Of a DNA stretch of 64,000 bases, positions 8,965 through 16,671 are shown one piece after another. The stretch covers positions 310,001-374,000 of the forward strand of contig NZ_AP027292.1 in NCBI RefSeq assembly GCF_030295765.1, in the 5' to 3' direction. The stretch's first letter is position 1, and every line of letters begins with the position of its first letter. Source of the stretch: Neptuniibacter halophilus. GTDB taxonomy: Bacteria; Pseudomonadota; Gammaproteobacteria; Pseudomonadales; Balneatricaceae. The position numbers and the translations under genes are program-made. Under the pieces are notes generated by a model, which worked only from the letters and a program-made list of their open reading frames with translations, did no database searches and was not told the DNA's origin.

Positions 8965-10383
8965 CTATGGCGTTTCGCCGTTGTACTGCTGAATACTGAT
9001 AGTTCGCTCACGGGCATAATCGATCAGCGGTTCTGGCCGCCCCTGCCCCTGAGCAAACAGCGGATCCTGCTGCCGGCGCCAGTCAAGACCCGCCAGTTCC
9101 GGCAACCAGCGGGCCACATACTCACCCTGCGGATCGAAACGTTCTGCCTGAAGCATCGGATTAAAGATCCGGAAATAGGGAGCCGCATCGGCACCCACCG
9201 CGGCACTCCACTGCCAGCCTCCGAGGTTGGATGCAAAATCCCCGTCAATCAGATGCTGCATAAAGAAACGTGCACCAAGGCGCCAGTCCTGACGCAGCAA
9301 CTTGCAGAGAAACGCAGCCGTGATCATCCGCAAGCGGTTATGCATCCAGCCGGTTTCCAGCAGTTGTTTCATACCGGCATCGACCATCGCATAGCCGGTT
9401 TCACCGGCGCACCAGGCGTGAAATATCTCCGGCTGAGACTGCCAGCGCAATTTCTCTTCGACCTCTGGCTTAAAAGGCAGCCAGCGGTTCATTTCAGGGA
9501 ACAGCACCAGCAGGTGACGGTAGAACTCACGCCAGATCAGCTCGGTCACCCACTGGTTTTCAAACCAGTCGGGTGATTCTGAATACGCCTGCATCGCGGC
9601 CAGACACTGACCGGTACTGAGCACTCCGACACTCAGATAGGGAGAGAGTGCTGAGGTTCCCGGCTGCGCCGGAAAATCCCGCAACTGCTTATACTCTGAC
9701 ACCTGCTCCCGGACAAACGCCTGCAGCCGGTGATGCGCCTGATCACAACCGGCCGGCCACAGATCCTGACGCCATTCGGCGCCCATGGTATTGGCGTAAC
9801 CAATCTTCTCGGGAATCGGGTCTGAAACGACCGGAGCCTGCGCCTGCATCGGGGGTGGGGGCAGTGGCTGCGGGTTCAGTTGCATATACTTGCGCCGCCA
9901 AGTGCGGCTGAAAGGGGTAAACACTTTGTAAGCGCCCCCCTGCTGATTCAGCACCGAACCGGGCGGCAGTACCAGATCATTATCGAAGCTGAGGCAGGCG
10001 ATCCCCTCACGGCGAAACAGCGCCTCGACCTGCTGGTCCCGGCGCTGCTCATAATCCGGGTATTCCCGGTTGAAATAGAGCGCGGAGACCTGATGCTGAC
10101 GCGCCAGATTGAGAAGTGTCGCGGGAATTTCATTGTTGGTGGCAGCACGTACCACTTTTAAAGGGATGTTCAGCCTCGCCAGATCCTGTTGCAGGGAGGC
10201 CAGATTAGCCAGCCAGAACTGCACCCGGCACCGGGCTTCATCCTGTAACTGCCACTGTTTCGGGCTGATCACGGCCACGGCCAGAACGCCCTCTCCTGCA
10301 CTGTCCATACATGCCTGGTAGAGGGCGCGGTGGTCTCCTGTCCTGAGATCGTTACGAAACCAGACCAGTTTATTAGGCGTCAC
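8965..10383 (-). CDS. phrB: Deoxyribodipyrimidine photolyase (class I CPD photolyase)
   Basis: This 472-residue flavoprotein uses blue light to reverse cyclobutane pyrimidine dimers. The antenna-binding domain starts with LVWFRNDLRTGDHRALYQA. The FAD-binding half carries LIWREFYRHLL, WMHNRLRMI and GGWQWSAAVGADAAPYFRIFNP, all typical of class I CPD photolyases. The start is a GTG placed directly after the TAA of the upstream DUF523/DUF1722 gene, implying co-translation. Its place downstream of an ECF sigma/ChrR pair matches the known link between this regulator and photorepair. It is about the usual family length and no key residue appears lost. Confidence 0.96.
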   Translation of the reverse strand: MTPNKLVWFRNDLRTGDHRALYQACMDSAGEGVLAVAVISPKQWQLQDEARCRVQFWLANLASLQQDLARLNIPLKVVRAATNNEIPATLLNLARQHQVSALYFNREYPDYEQRRDQQVEALFRREGIACLSFDNDLVLPPGSVLNQQGGAYKVFTPFSRTWRRKYMQLNPQPLPPPPMQAQAPVVSDPIPEKIGYANTMGAEWRQDLWPAGCDQAHHRLQAFVREQVSEYKQLRDFPAQPGTSALSPYLSVGVLSTGQCLAAMQAYSESPDWFENQWVTELIWREFYRHLLVLFPEMNRWLPFKPEVEEKLRWQSQPEIFHAWCAGETGYAMVDAGMKQLLETGWMHNRLRMITAAFLCKLLRQDWRLGARFFMQHLIDGDFASNLGGWQWSAAVGADAAPYFRIFNPMLQAERFDPQGEYVARWLPELAGLDWRRQQDPLFAQGQGRPEPLIDYARERTISIQQYNGETP

Positions 10384-11349
10384 TTAAATATAGTTCCTTA
10401 AACCGAGTTCGTGTGGGTAGGGGTCAAGATAAACCTGAGACCGGATGTAATCAGAGCCATAACGTTTCAGATAATGCTTCAGCAACGCCAGCGGCACCGC
10501 CAGATGCACTTTGTTGGTCCGGTACTGCTCGATCGCCTCCAGCAGATCCTGCTTGGTCTGGGTATCGATCTCTTTTTTCAGGTAGCCCATGATATGCATC
10601 AGGGTGTTGGTATGGGTTTTACGGCTGGCGCGATGGCTGAGGTGCGCCATCAACTGCCGGATATAATAGTCCAGTACCTGCTCAATCGGCTGTTCCGATG
10701 CCTCCATCGCCAGATAACGGCCAAGCTGCTTGTAGCCCTCATAGCTGTGCGCCATCAGCATATACTTATGGCAGCTATGGAACTGAATAACCCGGTGCAA
10801 ACTGGGTTCCGGCAACACCTCTTTTTGCCAACCGTAGTAAACAAATACCCGGGTTATGAAGTTTTCCCGAAGCACCGGATCGTTGAGACGCCCCTCCTCT
10901 TCGACCGGAAGGGCCGGATTATTCTGCATCAGCCGTGCAGCATAAACCCCGCTGCCAGCTTCATTTGGCAGACCATTTTCATGGTAGACCTTAACCCGTT
11001 CCATGCCGCAACTGGGCGAGCCCTTCATCAATATGTAGCCACAAAGATGCGTATTTTGCTCAGTCACCCGATCGGCATAAGCCTGCAGGGGCTCAGTCAC
11101 ATCCAGTGAGGGGTCTTTTGTCCCCAGAACCCGGGGCGCATCTGCCTGACCTACCAGCCGGATCGGCTCCCGCGGCGTACTCAGGCCAATCCCGACCTCT
11201 GGGCAGAACGGTACAAAATCAAAGCAATCACTGAGCACATTCAGGCAGTAACGGGACTGCTTGTGGCCGCCATCGTAGCGCACCTTATGCCCCAGCAGGC
11301 AGGCACTGATGCCCACCGGAATACGCGGGATAGTCTGTTCTTGTTCCAT
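10384..11349 (-). CDS. DUF523 and DUF1722 fusion protein (YbgA-like)
   Basis: The 321-residue protein joins an N-terminal DUF523 domain (about 1-155) to a C-terminal DUF1722/YbgA domain (about 190-315). DUF523 is marked by SACLLGHKVRYDGGHK and MKGSPSCG, with conserved cysteines that could bind a metal. DUF1722 is marked by FHSCHKYMLMAHS and the final DPYPHELGLRN. Proteins of this kind are regularly encoded next to photolyase, as here, but the biochemical activity is not known to me. The stop codon abuts the photolyase GTG, and the start lies 29 bases from the anti-sigma gene, so all belong to one operon. Confidence 0.92.
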   Translation of the reverse strand: MEQEQTIPRIPVGISACLLGHKVRYDGGHKQSRYCLNVLSDCFDFVPFCPEVGIGLSTPREPIRLVGQADAPRVLGTKDPSLDVTEPLQAYADRVTEQNTHLCGYILMKGSPSCGMERVKVYHENGLPNEAGSGVYAARLMQNNPALPVEEEGRLNDPVLRENFITRVFVYYGWQKEVLPEPSLHRVIQFHSCHKYMLMAHSYEGYKQLGRYLAMEASEQPIEQVLDYYIRQLMAHLSHRASRKTHTNTLMHIMGYLKKEIDTQTKQDLLEAIEQYRTNKVHLAVPLALLKHYLKRYGSDYIRSQVYLDPYPHELGLRNYI

Positions 11350-11378
11350 CGGTTTCCCCCGTTGTTAAGCGCTGTCTG

Positions 11379-12044
11379 CTAAAAACCGGTAAACGGCTGC
11401 ACGACCCGACCCAGCAATGTGCTGAATTTGAGCGGTGCATCGGTAGCGATCAGGCAGATACAATCCTCATCACTGTCGACCAGTGGCTGGTGTTCTATCT
11501 CGGAATCCAGATCCGCCACATCGCCGGCACTGAAGCGGCCCACCTCATCACAGAATGATCCCTGCAGTACCAGCGTCAGTTCATTACCATCATGGGTATG
11601 CGGCAACATTCCCTTACCCGGCGCGATCCGCATCAGGCGTGACACCCCGCCGCGTTCACTTTTACAGGGCAGATCATGGTAGTAAACCCCGGGAACGAGA
11701 CGTTTCCAGTTCACCTGATCCAGATTGCACCCCAGTTGTTCAAACAGCGGCGCGGGCAGGCCCGGTTCTCGCCGGACCGTGCTGATCGGTTCTCTGGCAC
11801 TTACGGATTCCGGCATGACACCATCCAGCGCTGCCAGCGCCTGTTCCATGGCGTCACTGCGGATCTCCGCCTGTTGCATCTGATCCAGCAGCAGACCACC
11901 GATCGATTCAGCCTGGGCAACCCGTTGCCGGCAACTCGGGCAAAGGGAGATATGGGAAGCCACAACCAGTGCCATTGACTGCGAGATGGCTCCCGCGGCG
12001 TAACTGACCAGCGTTGCTTCATCCAGGTGATGTTTAATGTTCAT
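11379..12044 (-). CDS. chrR: ChrR-type zinc anti-sigma factor with cupin domain
   Basis: This 221-residue cytoplasmic protein should hold the upstream ECF sigma factor inactive until singlet oxygen or a similar signal releases it. The N-terminal zinc anti-sigma domain has His6, His31, Cys35 and Cys38, which as I recall are the same positions as the zinc ligands of Rhodobacter sphaeroides ChrR. The C-terminal cupin domain (about 100-200) has His149, His151, Glu155 and His185 in the expected metal-site pattern. Its ATG overlaps the sigma factor stop as ATGA, indicating coupled translation. Identification is firm; the inducing signal is inferred from the family. Confidence 0.95.
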   Translation of the reverse strand: MNIKHHLDEATLVSYAAGAISQSMALVVASHISLCPSCRQRVAQAESIGGLLLDQMQQAEIRSDAMEQALAALDGVMPESVSAREPISTVRREPGLPAPLFEQLGCNLDQVNWKRLVPGVYYHDLPCKSERGGVSRLMRIAPGKGMLPHTHDGNELTLVLQGSFCDEVGRFSAGDVADLDSEIEHQPLVDSDEDCICLIATDAPLKFSTLLGRVVQPFTGF

Positions 12045-12637
12045 ACATCAGCCCTCCACATCTGTTTCAATTTTTCTGATGCCAGCCGGATCCGTGATTT
12101 CACACTGCCCAGCGGAATGCCAAGTCGTTCCGAGATATCAGAGTGGGAACGCCCCTCGAAAAAGGACATGTAGATCACCTGCGCCTGATTCTCCGGCAGT
12201 TGTTCAATGGCTTTTCCCATGCGATCTGCGGTGACGGTCTGTTCACACATATCGATCGACTCATCCGGCTCCTCATGCCACTCCTCAAGGCCATACTCAG
12301 GGTATTTCTGCTTGCGCATCCAGTCGATACTCTGGTTACGCGCCAGAGTAAAAATCCAGGTACTCGCTGCCGCTTTGCTGCGATTGTACATGTGGGCTTT
12401 TTTCCACACCGCGAGCATCGTCTCCTGCATCAGCTCTTCAGCGGTACTGTCAGTCAACCCCAGACGAATAATGTAAGCTTTGATCCGCGGGGCGAAATGC
12501 TGAAACAACTGAACGTACAGCTTACGGTCCCGGGTCTCGGCCAGGCGGGTCAGCAGGTCGTTCCAGTCAGCTTTTTTTTCTTTTTGTGAAAGTACGAGCA
12601 GATTTTCCACGTCATCACCGGGTGGCTTATTTTGCAT
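12041..12637 (-). CDS. ECF sigma factor, RpoE/ChrR (ECF11) group
   Basis: This 198-residue protein is an extracytoplasmic-function sigma factor that pairs with the adjacent ChrR. Region 2 runs from about residue 40 (HFAPRIKAYIIRLG, then ELMQETMLAVW and TWIFTLARNQSIDWMR), and region 4 from about 135 (QLPENQAQVIYMSFFEG, then SDISERLGIPLGSVKSRIRLA). The frame stays open upstream to 12904, but the ATG at 12637 follows AAGGGGAACT and gives the family's length. A matching ECF promoter lies immediately upstream (12645-12672), so it should activate itself. The -10 element overlaps the ribosome site, leaving almost no leader. Its likely targets in this window are its own operon, the divergent FAD/DUF1365/cfa operon, the SnoaL-like gene and the DUF3833 gene. 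Confidence 0.95.
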   Translation of the reverse strand: MQNKPPGDDVENLLVLSQKEKKADWNDLLTRLAETRDRKLYVQLFQHFAPRIKAYIIRLGLTDSTAEELMQETMLAVWKKAHMYNRSKAAASTWIFTLARNQSIDWMRKQKYPEYGLEEWHEEPDESIDMCEQTVTADRMGKAIEQLPENQAQVIYMSFFEGRSHSDISERLGIPLGSVKSRIRLASEKLKQMWRADV

Positions 12638-12644
12638 AGTTCCC

Positions 12645-12672
12645 CTTACGCAGCCGTGTTCAGATTGGATCA
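12645..12672 (-). promoter_or_regulatory. Predicted autoregulated ECF promoter of the sigma/chrR/phr operon
   Basis: On the minus strand TGATCC is followed by 16 bases and CGTAAG. The nine bases GCTGCGTAA are identical to those in the divergent promoter at 12709-12736. The distance from the -10 to the sigma ATG at 12637 is only seven bases, so transcription would begin at or next to the start codon. Confidence 0.75.
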
Positions 12673-12708
12673 CCCTGTTACCATTCCGGACTGAAATCAG
12701 CCTGATTG

Positions 12709-12736
12709 TGATCTTTTCCCATGATCGCTGCGTAAC
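12709..12736 (+). promoter_or_regulatory. Predicted ECF promoter of the FAD oxidoreductase/DUF1365/cfa operon
   Basis: TGATCT, 16 bases, then CGTAAC. The spacing and the GCTGCGTAA block match the divergent promoter. The start of transcription is expected near 12743, with a leader of about 27 bases to the ATG at 12770. Confidence 0.75.
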
Positions 12737-12769
12737 AGGCAGCAAACAAGCTTTAAGTATGGATAAAGA

Positions 12770-14140
12770 ATGAACGTTTCTGCCATCCGCGAAAAAAAAA
12801 TAGCCGTTGTGGGTTCCGGGATCTCCGGGCTGAGTTGTGCCTGGTTGCTGAACAAAGCACACAAAGTCACCCTGTTCGAGAAAGATGATCGCCTCGGCGG
12901 CCACTCCAATACGGTCGAGTTTGAGCGTCAGGGCGAGCGGATCGCGGTTGATACCGGCTTTATAGTCTACAACCCGGTTAACTACCCTAATCTGGTGGCG
13001 TTTTTCTCAGAGCTTGGCGTAGAGACCTGTGACACCGATATGTCATTCTCGGTTTCGATTAATCAGGGCAACCTTGAGTATTCGGGCACGGGTATTCCGG
13101 GCCTTCTGGCTCAGAAACGTAACCTTCTGCGCCCTCGCTTCTGGCAGATGCTGTTGCAGTTGAAGCGGTTCTACGCAGAATCTGCCGAGCTGATGCAGGA
13201 GCCACAACAACTCCGTGGGCTGACACTCGGCGATCTGTTACAGCAGAAGAACTACTCCGATCCCTTCATCTATGATCATCTGCTGCCCATGGGAGCGGCG
13301 ATCTGGTCAACACCGGTGAGCGGCATGCTGGAATATCCGGCAGAGAGCTTCCTCCGCTTCTGTCAGAATCACGGTTTAGTGCAGTTCAAAGACCGCCCCC
13401 AATGGCGCACCGTAGTCGGCGGCAGCCGGCAGTATGTCAAACGGATCGCTGACGAGCTTCAGGGTAGGGTCAGCCTTAACCGACGCATTCATAAGATCTA
13501 TCGCCAACCCAACGCTGTGATTATCGAAGATCATCACGGTCAGCGAGAAACCTTTGATGAGGTGGTGCTCGCCTGCCACGCGGATCAGGCGCTGCGGTTA
13601 CTGGATTCACCCAGCGTTGAAGAACAGCAGTTGTTGCGGCACTTCCCCTACCAGCGCAATCTGGCCTATCTGCATCAGGATTCTGCATTAATGCCTGAAC
13701 GCCAGGCGGTATGGTCTAGCTGGAACTATTTGTCTGAAGGCTGGCGCGATGCCTCACAACAGGTTTCCGTAAGCTACTGGATGAACCGGTTACAACCGCT
13801 CAACACAGAGCAACCTCTGTTTGTCTCGCTGAACCCGCTGCGTGAACCGAAACCGGGATCGATCATTCGTACCTTCCACTATGATCACCCGCAGTTCGGT
13901 CGTAACTCTCTGGACGCCCAGCAGCAGCTCTGGTCTCTGCAAGGGCAGCAGAATACCTGGTTCTGCGGGGCCTATTTTGGTTACGGGTTCCATGAAGATG
14001 GCTTGCAGGCGGGACTTGCCGTAGCCGAGCAGCTTGGTGGCATACCCCGGCCGTGGACGCTGGAAGACAAGCACAGCCGAATTCACGTTACCCCTGTGCG
14101 GCATCATCCACAGCCGATTCGTGAGGCCAGCAGCCAATGA
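12770..14140 (+). CDS. FAD-dependent oxidoreductase (NAD(P)-binding, amine-oxidase-like, COG2907)
   Basis: This 456-residue flavoprotein opens with the dinucleotide-binding motif VVGSGISGLSCAWLL (about residue 15), followed by FEKDDRLGGHSNT and DTGFIVYNPVNYPN, which are typical of the COG2907 group. The C-terminal FAD contact appears as CGAYFGYGFHEDGL. In bacteria this family nearly always precedes a DUF1365 gene and a cyclopropane-fatty-acid synthase, as it does here, and is thought to help modify membrane lipids, possibly making furan or other unusual fatty acids. The exact reaction is not settled by the sequence. The stop overlaps the DUF1365 start by four bases. Confidence 0.92.
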   Translation: MNVSAIREKKIAVVGSGISGLSCAWLLNKAHKVTLFEKDDRLGGHSNTVEFERQGERIAVDTGFIVYNPVNYPNLVAFFSELGVETCDTDMSFSVSINQGNLEYSGTGIPGLLAQKRNLLRPRFWQMLLQLKRFYAESAELMQEPQQLRGLTLGDLLQQKNYSDPFIYDHLLPMGAAIWSTPVSGMLEYPAESFLRFCQNHGLVQFKDRPQWRTVVGGSRQYVKRIADELQGRVSLNRRIHKIYRQPNAVIIEDHHGQRETFDEVVLACHADQALRLLDSPSVEEQQLLRHFPYQRNLAYLHQDSALMPERQAVWSSWNYLSEGWRDASQQVSVSYWMNRLQPLNTEQPLFVSLNPLREPKPGSIIRTFHYDHPQFGRNSLDAQQQLWSLQGQQNTWFCGAYFGYGFHEDGLQAGLAVAEQLGGIPRPWTLEDKHSRIHVTPVRHHPQPIREASSQ

Positions 14141-14937
14141 GTGATTTCAGCTCCTGTCTGTTCACCGGCAAGGTGGTTCATCACCGCTATCATCCGGCCC
14201 GGCATCGTTTCGCCTACCGGGTGTTCTCGATCTGTATCGATCTGGATGAACTGCCCTGGCTGCAAAAGCTGAAGCTGTTCTCCATCAACCGTTTTAACCT
14301 GTTCTCTTTTATGGAGCGTGACCATGGCAGCGGAGAAGGTCATCTGGCAGGAGAGATTCGTCGCCTGCTGATCCGGCACGGTTATCCTCAGGCAACACAC
14401 CGTATCCGCCTGCTCTGCTATCCGCGTATTCTGGGCTATACCTTCAACCCGCTGAGTGTCTATTACTGCTACGACGCCAACGAAGAGTTAGCCGTCGTCC
14501 TGTATGAGGTCAGCAACACATTTGGTTCGCGGCACACCTATATTCTGCCCGCAGAAGCGCAAGCCCGGCCCCTGCAACATAGCTGTGACAAAGCGATGTA
14601 TGTCAGCCCGTTTATGCCGATGCAGACCCGTTACGGTTTCCGCATACTTCCGCCTCAGCAACAGGTCTCTGTGCTTATCAGACAAACTGACAGCCGCAGT
14701 GGTGATCCGCTGCTAAACGCCAGTTTCACAGGCAAGCGCACAGCACTGGGAGACCGTCAGTTAGCCAGGCTTTTTTTCACTTACCCACTGATGACCCTGA
14801 AAGTGATAGCGGCGATTCACTGGGAAGCGCTGCGTCTGTGGCGCAAAAAACTCAGCATACAGCCCCGCGACCGGGCGATCAGTCGCAGTATCAGTTGGCA
14901 GGATGAGCAAGGAGTATCCCACTATGAGCGCCTATGA
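14137..14937 (+). CDS. DUF1365 family protein
   Basis: The 266-residue product matches DUF1365: the opening TGKVVHHRYHPARHRFAYRVF, a central RIRLLCYPRILGYTFNPLSVYYCY block and FGSRHTYILP are characteristic. The family is found between an FAD oxidoreductase and Cfa-type methyltransferases and is assumed to act on lipids, but its reaction is unknown to me. Short hydrophobic stretches near residue 215 may contact the membrane. The ATG overlaps the preceding stop (ATGA), and its own 3' end overlaps the cfa start by 14 bases, so the three genes are translated as a unit. Confidence 0.93.
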   Translation: MSDFSSCLFTGKVVHHRYHPARHRFAYRVFSICIDLDELPWLQKLKLFSINRFNLFSFMERDHGSGEGHLAGEIRRLLIRHGYPQATHRIRLLCYPRILGYTFNPLSVYYCYDANEELAVVLYEVSNTFGSRHTYILPAEAQARPLQHSCDKAMYVSPFMPMQTRYGFRILPPQQQVSVLIRQTDSRSGDPLLNASFTGKRTALGDRQLARLFFTYPLMTLKVIAAIHWEALRLWRKKLSIQPRDRAISRSISWQDEQGVSHYERL

Positions 14938-16144
14938 ACAGCCCTCGCACCCGTTACAGCAACAGCAACCTTCTGGTCTGGAAAAACCGCTGCTCAGCCT
15001 GCTCAAAAAGCAGCTGGAGCGGTGTCAGGGGCAACTGCTGTTAACCCTGCCCAGTGGCTATCAGACCCGGTTTGGTCAGCAGGGCCCTGCAGCCAGCCTG
15101 CAACTGAACTCTCTGCGCCCGTTCGTCAGGCTGTTTTTTGGTGGCATTAATGGCTGGTCTGAGGGCTATCCCGCCGGCGAATGGGAGAGTCAGGATCTGA
15201 CCGCCCTGATACGCTGGGCCCTGAAAAACGAAACCCGGCTGGAGCAGATGACCAAAGCCGGCTTTATCATTCGCACACTGCACAATCTGTATCACTACAG
15301 CCGGGATAACAGCCGTCGGGGCAGCCGCAGGAATATTGCCGCCCACTATGATCTGGGCAATGAGTTTTACCGCCGCTGGCTTGATGCCGGCATGACCTAC
15401 TCGGCCGCACTGTTTGCGCATCCCGGCCAACCTCTGGAACAGGCTCAGGCGAATAAGAACCAGCGCATTCTGCAGATGCTCGATGCCCGGCCCGGTCAGC
15501 AGATTGTCGAGATAGGCTGTGGCTGGGGGGCTTTTGCCCGTCAGGCTGCAGAACAAAACCAGTTACGGGTAGATGGCATCACCCTCTCCCGGGAGCAGCT
15601 CGCCTGGGCACAGGAGAAAAGCACGGCTGCCGGGCTGGATTCTGCCCTGCAGTTTTCCCTGACCGATTACCGGGATCTGCAAAAATCTTATGATGGCGTG
15701 GTATCCATTGAGATGTTTGAAGCGGTGGGTGAGGCCCACTGGGATCATTACTTTTCGACCCTGAAACGGATTCTTAAACCCGGCGGCAACGCGGTACTTC
15801 AGGTGATCAGTATCGACGATCAGCGTTTCCTGAAGTATCGAAAGCAGGCTGACTTTATTCAGCGGTATATTTTCCCCGGCGGGATGCTACCCAGCGTCTG
15901 TGCACTGAAGGAGAAGATCGCAGAACATGGATTTGTTCTGCAGCAGGAACAGCGCTTTGGCAAAGATTACGCAGAGACCCTGCGCCTCTGGCGACAGCAG
16001 TTTGAAGATAACTGGTCAGAGATTCAGCAGTCGGGTTTCGACCAGCGCTTTTACCGGTTATGGCGCTATTATCTGGCTTACTGTGAGGGCGGGTTCGAGG
16101 AAGGTGCTATCGACGTGGGGCTGTACCAGCTCAGGCATGCCTGA
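14924..16144 (+). CDS. cfa: Cyclopropane-fatty-acyl-phospholipid synthase (SAM-dependent)
   Basis: The enzyme transfers a methylene group from S-adenosylmethionine to cis double bonds in membrane phospholipids, or makes a related branched product. The 406-residue protein has the SAM motif VEIGCGWGAFA (about residue 192), the lipid-site segment YRKQADFIQRYIFPGG, and the conserved Cys-containing AYCEGGF near the C-terminus. I use the ATG at 14924, which has AAGGAG nine bases upstream, instead of the in-frame ATG at 14903 that contains this ribosome site. In R. sphaeroides a cfa gene belongs to the RpoE/ChrR singlet-oxygen regulon, in line with the shared promoter here. Confidence 0.94.
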   Translation: MSAYEQPSHPLQQQQPSGLEKPLLSLLKKQLERCQGQLLLTLPSGYQTRFGQQGPAASLQLNSLRPFVRLFFGGINGWSEGYPAGEWESQDLTALIRWALKNETRLEQMTKAGFIIRTLHNLYHYSRDNSRRGSRRNIAAHYDLGNEFYRRWLDAGMTYSAALFAHPGQPLEQAQANKNQRILQMLDARPGQQIVEIGCGWGAFARQAAEQNQLRVDGITLSREQLAWAQEKSTAAGLDSALQFSLTDYRDLQKSYDGVVSIEMFEAVGEAHWDHYFSTLKRILKPGGNAVLQVISIDDQRFLKYRKQADFIQRYIFPGGMLPSVCALKEKIAEHGFVLQQEQRFGKDYAETLRLWRQQFEDNWSEIQQSGFDQRFYRLWRYYLAYCEGGFEEGAIDVGLYQLRHA

Positions 16145-16150
16145 TCAGGA

Positions 16151-16591
16151 TCACCCGCGGCTGCTGCTCGCGCCAGCATGACTGGCGCGACGCTTCACGT
16201 AGCGGAGCACCCTGCCGAGCATTGGCACCTTTTGCAGGATCTCCGCGCTGTCCCAGTAATCGTGGTGCAGCCTGATTAGCCCTTCGGAATCGGCTTCGAT
16301 CCGGCTCATTCCCTGAAAACTGAAAGCCCCGGTCATCTGGCTATGCCCGGAAAAACGCCAGTGAATCATCGCACAATGACCTTCAGCGATACGCTGATCT
16401 ACCCGAAACTCAACCTCATCCAGCCGCTCAAACATATCGGCCATCAGTTCGATAAACGATGCCCGCCCCTGACTCAGGTTAAAGGGATCGCGAAACTCAA
16501 TATCAGCAGAGGTCAGCTTCTCAAGTGCATCTACGTTACCGGGATTCAACGCTTCCAGCGCCGAAATATAAGCTTCCAGCCAGTTTGCCAT
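16151..16591 (-). CDS. SnoaL/NTF2-like protein, predicted member of the ECF/ChrR regulon
   Basis: This 146-residue protein shows the SnoaL/nuclear-transport-factor-2 fold pattern: IEFRDPFNLSQGR, CAMIHWRFSGH and LHHDYWDSAEI are typical of the polyketide-cyclase-like group. Such small cone-shaped proteins bind or isomerise hydrophobic molecules. Homologues often sit in the same clusters as FAD oxidoreductase, DUF1365 and Cfa. Here the gene converges on cfa (stops six bases apart) and has its own ECF-type promoter at 16639-16666. The ATG has AGGTGA upstream. The substrate is unknown. Confidence 0.88.
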   Translation of the reverse strand: MANWLEAYISALEALNPGNVDALEKLTSADIEFRDPFNLSQGRASFIELMADMFERLDEVEFRVDQRIAEGHCAMIHWRFSGHSQMTGAFSFQGMSRIEADSEGLIRLHHDYWDSAEILQKVPMLGRVLRYVKRRASHAGASSSRG

Positions 16592-16638
16592 CGGTTCACC
16601 TGTTGTTTAGTCATGGATATCGCGGTTTCGCCTGAACC

Positions 16639-16666
16639 ATTACGGCAGCCTGAGCCACTCAGATCA
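16639..16666 (-). promoter_or_regulatory. Predicted ECF promoter of the SnoaL-like gene
   Basis: On the minus strand TGATCT is followed by 16 bases and CGTAAT, the same layout as the sites at 12645-12672 and 12709-12736. Transcription should begin near 16632, about 41 bases before the ATG at 16591. Confidence 0.72.
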
Positions 16667-16671
16667 TCGCC

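Noticed and set aside
12638..12904. Longer sigma factor starting at 12904
   Set aside because: The extra 89 residues are unlike any sigma factor, overlap the divergent gene, and the ATG at 12637 has a strong ribosome site.
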